From Treponema sp. (GTDB lineage Bacteria > Spirochaetota > Spirochaetia > Treponematales > Treponemataceae): a stretch of DNA of 19,187 nt. Under the pieces are notes generated by a model, which saw only the letters and a program-made list of their open reading frames with translations, made no database searches and was not told the DNA's origin. The number at the start of each line of letters is the position of its first letter. Within the stretch, counting starts at the first letter, position 1. The stretch spans positions 1-19,187 of the forward strand of contig DMQP01000127.1 of assembly GCA_003455655.1 (NCBI GenBank), written 5' to 3'. Below are positions 16,372 through 19,187 of the stretch, piece by piece. The translations under genes and the position numbers were made by a program.

Positions 16372-18521
16372 TAAAACGTTTTTGCATTAAGCGATGGCAG
16401 ATAGTTCTGCTGTCGCTGGTGGCAGTTTTAGGAATAACATACTTGCTCTTAAAACTGCTGCCAAACTCTTCGCTCAATGCTTTTATGCAGCGTCAAAACA
16501 GTACGCGTTTTTATGATCGCAATGGTCAACTGTTGCATATTCTTGCATTAGACGATGGTTTGCGTCGTGAATGGTACGACTTAGAAAATATTCCCGAGAA
16601 TGTACAAAAAGCATTTATAGAAGCAGAAGACAAAAACTTTTATTTTCATCCAGGAGTAGATGTTACTGCAATTTTTAGAGCGGCATCTCAAAATAAAGAA
16701 GCTGGTAGAATTGTAAGCGGTGCTTCAACTATAACTATGCAGTTGGTTCGCATTATCTACCCGCGAAAAAAAACTTCTGTTACACTTGGTGTAAAAATTA
16801 AAGAAGTATTTCTGGCACTGTATCTTGAAATAAAACTAAGCAAAAAACAAATTTTAGAATTATATCTTAACAGCGTTCCTTTTGGAAAACAGATTGAGGG
16901 TGTAGGAAGTGCAAGCCGAAGTTTCTTTGGCATAAAACCAGAAGACTTAACGCAAGAACAAATTGAAGTACTTGCAAAAATTCCACGCCGCCCTGCAGAT
17001 TATGCTCCAGAAAAAAACTATGACTATCCTTCACGCTGTCCACATTTTATTCAATATGTAATTTCTGAATATGCAAAAACACAAACTGTCATTCCGAATG
17101 ATTTAACGCTGAGCATCAATGCACAATGGAATGAACTAACAGAACGACTCATTCAACTTAAACTTACTGAATTTCAAGATGCGCGTATTCATAACGGAGC
17201 AGCTTTTGTTGTTGATAATGCAAGTGGAGAAGTTTTAATCTGGTGTGGAAATGCAAGTTTTGATGACAAAGAACATAACGGAGAAATAGATGGAGTCTTA
17301 GTTGCAAATCAACCGGGAAGTTCCATGAAACCTTTTTTATATGCTCGTGCTTTAGAGCGAGGATTTGATCCTTCTTCTGTTTTTCCTGATATTCCTCTTG
17401 ATTTTGGTGGAGCACAAGTGTATGTTCCCCTTAACTTTAACAATCGCTATAACGGACCTGTTCGCATGAGAGTTGCTCTTGCTTCTAGTCTTAACATTCC
17501 AGCAGTGTATGTACTGTATCGGATAGGTGTTGATGATTACATGGAATGTTTGGATAGCTTAGGTTTTGATTCATTAAAAGGAACTCGTGAATCAACAGGA
17601 CTTTCAATTGCTTTGGGTAGTAGTGAAGTAACGCTTTTTGAAATGGTAAGAGCTTTTTCTGTTTTTGCTCGTGATGGAAAAGTTCTTGAACACATAGCAG
17701 TTGTTCCTTCGCAAAAACAAGAAGGAAAACGTGTGTATGCAAAAGACACCGCCAGAATTTTGTGCAATATGTTAAGTGATAAAAATGCACGCGTCTTAGG
17801 ATTTGGAAATGCAAAAGTTTTTGAAACAACATATCCTTGTTTGTTTAAGACGGGAACATCAAATCAGTATCAGAATATAATTGCTATGGGTTCAACTTCT
17901 TCACTTACTGTTGGTGTGTGGATGGGAAACTTTGAAGGAGAAACAGTTGTTGGTCAAACAGGAAGTAGCATACCTGCTTCGGTTGTGCGAACTATTCTTG
18001 ATGAATTGACAAAAACATATAGTGCACAAGAATTTGCTCAACCTGAATCATATATTCAACAGAATGTTTGTACTCTTTCGGGAATGAAAGCCACAGAAGA
18101 TTGTCCGTCTGTAACAAGAGAATATGTTGCACTTGGAAGGTCTGTACATTTTGAACCATGTAGTTGGCACGAAACAAGAAATGGAAAAACAATTATAAAA
18201 TATCCATCAGAATATCAACATTGGGCGTCACAAAAAAACTTTTCTGGCGAAACACAAATTGATGGCAGTGAACTTTCATTTTTGTATCCACGGAACAATG
18301 CACATTTTATTTTTGATCCAACAATTAAACCCAGTGCGCAAATGCTTCCTGTTGAAGTAACTGGTGGACATCATACAAGTGCAAGTTTGTATTACGATGG
18401 AAAAAATATGGGAACAGTAAGCGATGTTTTTTCATGGCACATTGCACTTGAGCGCGGAACACATACACTAACTGCAGAATGTGGAACAGAACGAACAAGC
18501 ATAACTTTTACTGTAAAGTAA
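16368..18521 (+). CDS. pbpC: Penicillin-binding protein 1C (glycosyltransferase-transpeptidase)
   Basis: A 717-residue inner-membrane peptidoglycan synthase. One membrane anchor lies at about 11-30. The GT51 glycosyltransferase domain has the catalytic EDKNFYFHPGVD (E87), GASTITMQL (118-126) and QILELYLNSVPFG (161-173). The transpeptidase domain has SSMK (S318, K321), SLN (374-376) and KTGTS (494-498), all intact. Residues about 630-717 match the C-terminal domain peculiar to PBP1C (BiPBP_C). The ATG at 16368 shares four bases (ATGA) with the stop of the macroglobulin gene; the weak GGA upstream makes translational coupling likely. The stop codon abuts the stop of the opposing YesL-like gene with no base between. 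E. coli PBP1C is similar in domain order and only slightly longer. Confidence 0.95.
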   Translation: MIKRFCIKRWQIVLLSLVAVLGITYLLLKLLPNSSLNAFMQRQNSTRFYDRNGQLLHILALDDGLRREWYDLENIPENVQKAFIEAEDKNFYFHPGVDVTAIFRAASQNKEAGRIVSGASTITMQLVRIIYPRKKTSVTLGVKIKEVFLALYLEIKLSKKQILELYLNSVPFGKQIEGVGSASRSFFGIKPEDLTQEQIEVLAKIPRRPADYAPEKNYDYPSRCPHFIQYVISEYAKTQTVIPNDLTLSINAQWNELTERLIQLKLTEFQDARIHNGAAFVVDNASGEVLIWCGNASFDDKEHNGEIDGVLVANQPGSSMKPFLYARALERGFDPSSVFPDIPLDFGGAQVYVPLNFNNRYNGPVRMRVALASSLNIPAVYVLYRIGVDDYMECLDSLGFDSLKGTRESTGLSIALGSSEVTLFEMVRAFSVFARDGKVLEHIAVVPSQKQEGKRVYAKDTARILCNMLSDKNARVLGFGNAKVFETTYPCLFKTGTSNQYQNIIAMGSTSSLTVGVWMGNFEGETVVGQTGSSIPASVVRTILDELTKTYSAQEFAQPESYIQQNVCTLSGMKATEDCPSVTREYVALGRSVHFEPCSWHETRNGKTIIKYPSEYQHWASQKNFSGETQIDGSELSFLYPRNNAHFIFDPTIKPSAQMLPVEVTGGHHTSASLYYDGKNMGTVSDVFSWHIALERGTHTLTAECGTERTSITFTVK

Positions 18522-19142
18522 TTATTCTCCGTTAACGCGTTTGTCGTTGATAGCAAAAATTCGTTTTGCGGTTCCTGCGACTGTAAACATAAATACTGTT
18601 GGGCCAACAATCAAAAGTAAAATAAGTGTTACCTTGTTCCATAGGCAAGCAGCAATTTCTATTGCAAGCACTAAGAGTAAAAATAAAGTTTTTCCTAAGT
18701 GTTGTGTTGCAAGTAAAAATGAATTTTGAATATGTTTGTAAAATTTGTTTTCGTATTTTGCACATAGGGGATACGCATACAAAAGCGCAAAGAAAAGTGC
18801 AACAAAAGAAACAATACTGATTACAATAAGTGCAACAGAAGGATCTTCACTTTTAGTTAGAATTTGTGCATCAAGATAGAGTACGTAGACAATGATTGCA
18901 GTAATAATCCATAAGAGAGTTCCTTGCTTCCAGTTTTGAGCAAAGGCTTTAAAGTAGTCCTTAAAAACATAACCTTCTGTTCCGTCAATGATTCGAAAGA
19001 TAACAGTGTATGCAGCAACCGTAGAGGCGCCCACAGTTACAAGCGGAAGACTGGTTATAATCCAACAGAAGTTTATTGTTACAATGTTTGTAAGCATGAC
19101 CATGGCTTTATACAGTTTGCTGTCAGTACTAAAAATAGACAT
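18522..19142 (-). CDS. YesL/DUF624 family membrane protein
   Basis: A 206-residue integral membrane protein with about five hydrophobic segments (roughly 15-45, 75-95, 103-127, 141-168 and 171-190). The N-terminal FCWIITSLPLVTVGASTVAA and the later YFKAFAQNWKQGTLLW are the family signature of YesL/DUF624 proteins. In Firmicutes and spirochaetes these often accompany ABC sugar-transport or polysaccharide-use genes, but here no such gene is visible and the function of the family is unknown. The ATG at 19142 follows a predicted promoter by six bases and has no Shine-Dalgarno. The gene meets pbpC tail to tail with zero spacing. Confidence 0.85.
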   Translation of the reverse strand: MSIFSTDSKLYKAMVMLTNIVTINFCWIITSLPLVTVGASTVAAYTVIFRIIDGTEGYVFKDYFKAFAQNWKQGTLLWIITAIIVYVLYLDAQILTKSEDPSVALIVISIVSFVALFFALLYAYPLCAKYENKFYKHIQNSFLLATQHLGKTLFLLLVLAIEIAACLWNKVTLILLLIVGPTVFMFTVAGTAKRIFAINDKRVNGE

Positions 19143-19148
19143 AAGTGT

Positions 19149-19177
19149 ATGATATAGAAATTTACAGTGAAATACAA
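19149..19177 (-). promoter_or_regulatory. Predicted leaderless promoter of the YesL-like gene
   Basis: On the minus strand: TTGTAT (19177-19172), exactly 17 bases, TATCAT (19154-19149), then six bases and the ATG at 19142. Same geometry as the promoter at 7723-7751. Confidence 0.6.
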
Positions 19178-19187
19178 CATTTTTTTG

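Noticed and set aside
18503..18520. AT-rich palindrome (ACTTTTAC / GTAAAGT) at the end of pbpC as a terminator
   Set aside because: The arms are imperfect and almost without G or C, the loop is one base, and no T-run follows in either useful direction.
10522..18521. Macroglobulin-PBP1C pair as a new system
   Set aside because: The pairing and its proposed envelope-defence role are already known from E. coli yfhM-pbpC and other diderms; only its setting is of interest here.
1..19187. Search for tRNA, rRNA, CRISPR, riboswitch, transposase or attachment sites
   Set aside because: Nothing seen: intergenic gaps are all under 60 bases and no repeated spacers, transposase motifs or structured leaders are visible.

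Overview
The window looks like chromosomal DNA from a host- or rumen-associated spirochaete of the Treponema type. This is inferred from the AT-rich composition, a diderm envelope toolkit that includes a very large lipoprotein, and general protein style; there is no rRNA or other marker to prove it. It is almost entirely coding: no stretch over 60 bases lacks a gene, and I see no tRNA, rRNA, insertion sequence, CRISPR array or intrinsic terminator.

Layout. (1) 3-785 (+): C-terminal part of a sodium:solute symporter. (2) 838-4087 (+): a phytoene-desaturase-family FAD oxidoreductase overlapping a MATE-type transporter whose C-terminus carries an anti-sigma/RsbW-like ATPase domain. (3) 7716 down to 4061 (-): a four-gene operon made of an unknown two-TM coiled-coil protein, a YkgJ-type cysteine-cluster protein, an M3 oligoendopeptidase F and an RDD membrane protein; successive genes overlap and each downstream start has a visible Shine-Dalgarno. 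(4) 7767-9284 (+): bifunctional NAD(P)HX repair enzyme. (5) 10475 down to 9259 (-): a small three-TM protein and an RluA-family pseudouridine synthase. (6) 10522-18521 (+): a 1949-residue alpha-2-macroglobulin lipoprotein with an intact CMEQ thioester motif, translationally coupled to penicillin-binding protein 1C. (7) 19142 down to 18522 (-): a YesL/DUF624 membrane protein.

How they work together. The macroglobulin/PBP1C pair is a known envelope-defence module: one traps proteases and the other makes peptidoglycan. NAD(P)HX repair and pseudouridylation are housekeeping. The oxidoreductase/MATE-ATPase pair is the least understood unit and the best candidate for an undescribed system.

The strongest non-genic signal is architectural. 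All six transcription units that start in the window have a -10-like hexamer ending 6-8 bases before the start codon, so their mRNAs are predicted to begin at or within a few bases of the AUG (leaderless). All genes inside operons start by overlapping the stop region of the gene before, and the three convergent gene pairs overlap or abut with no terminator space.
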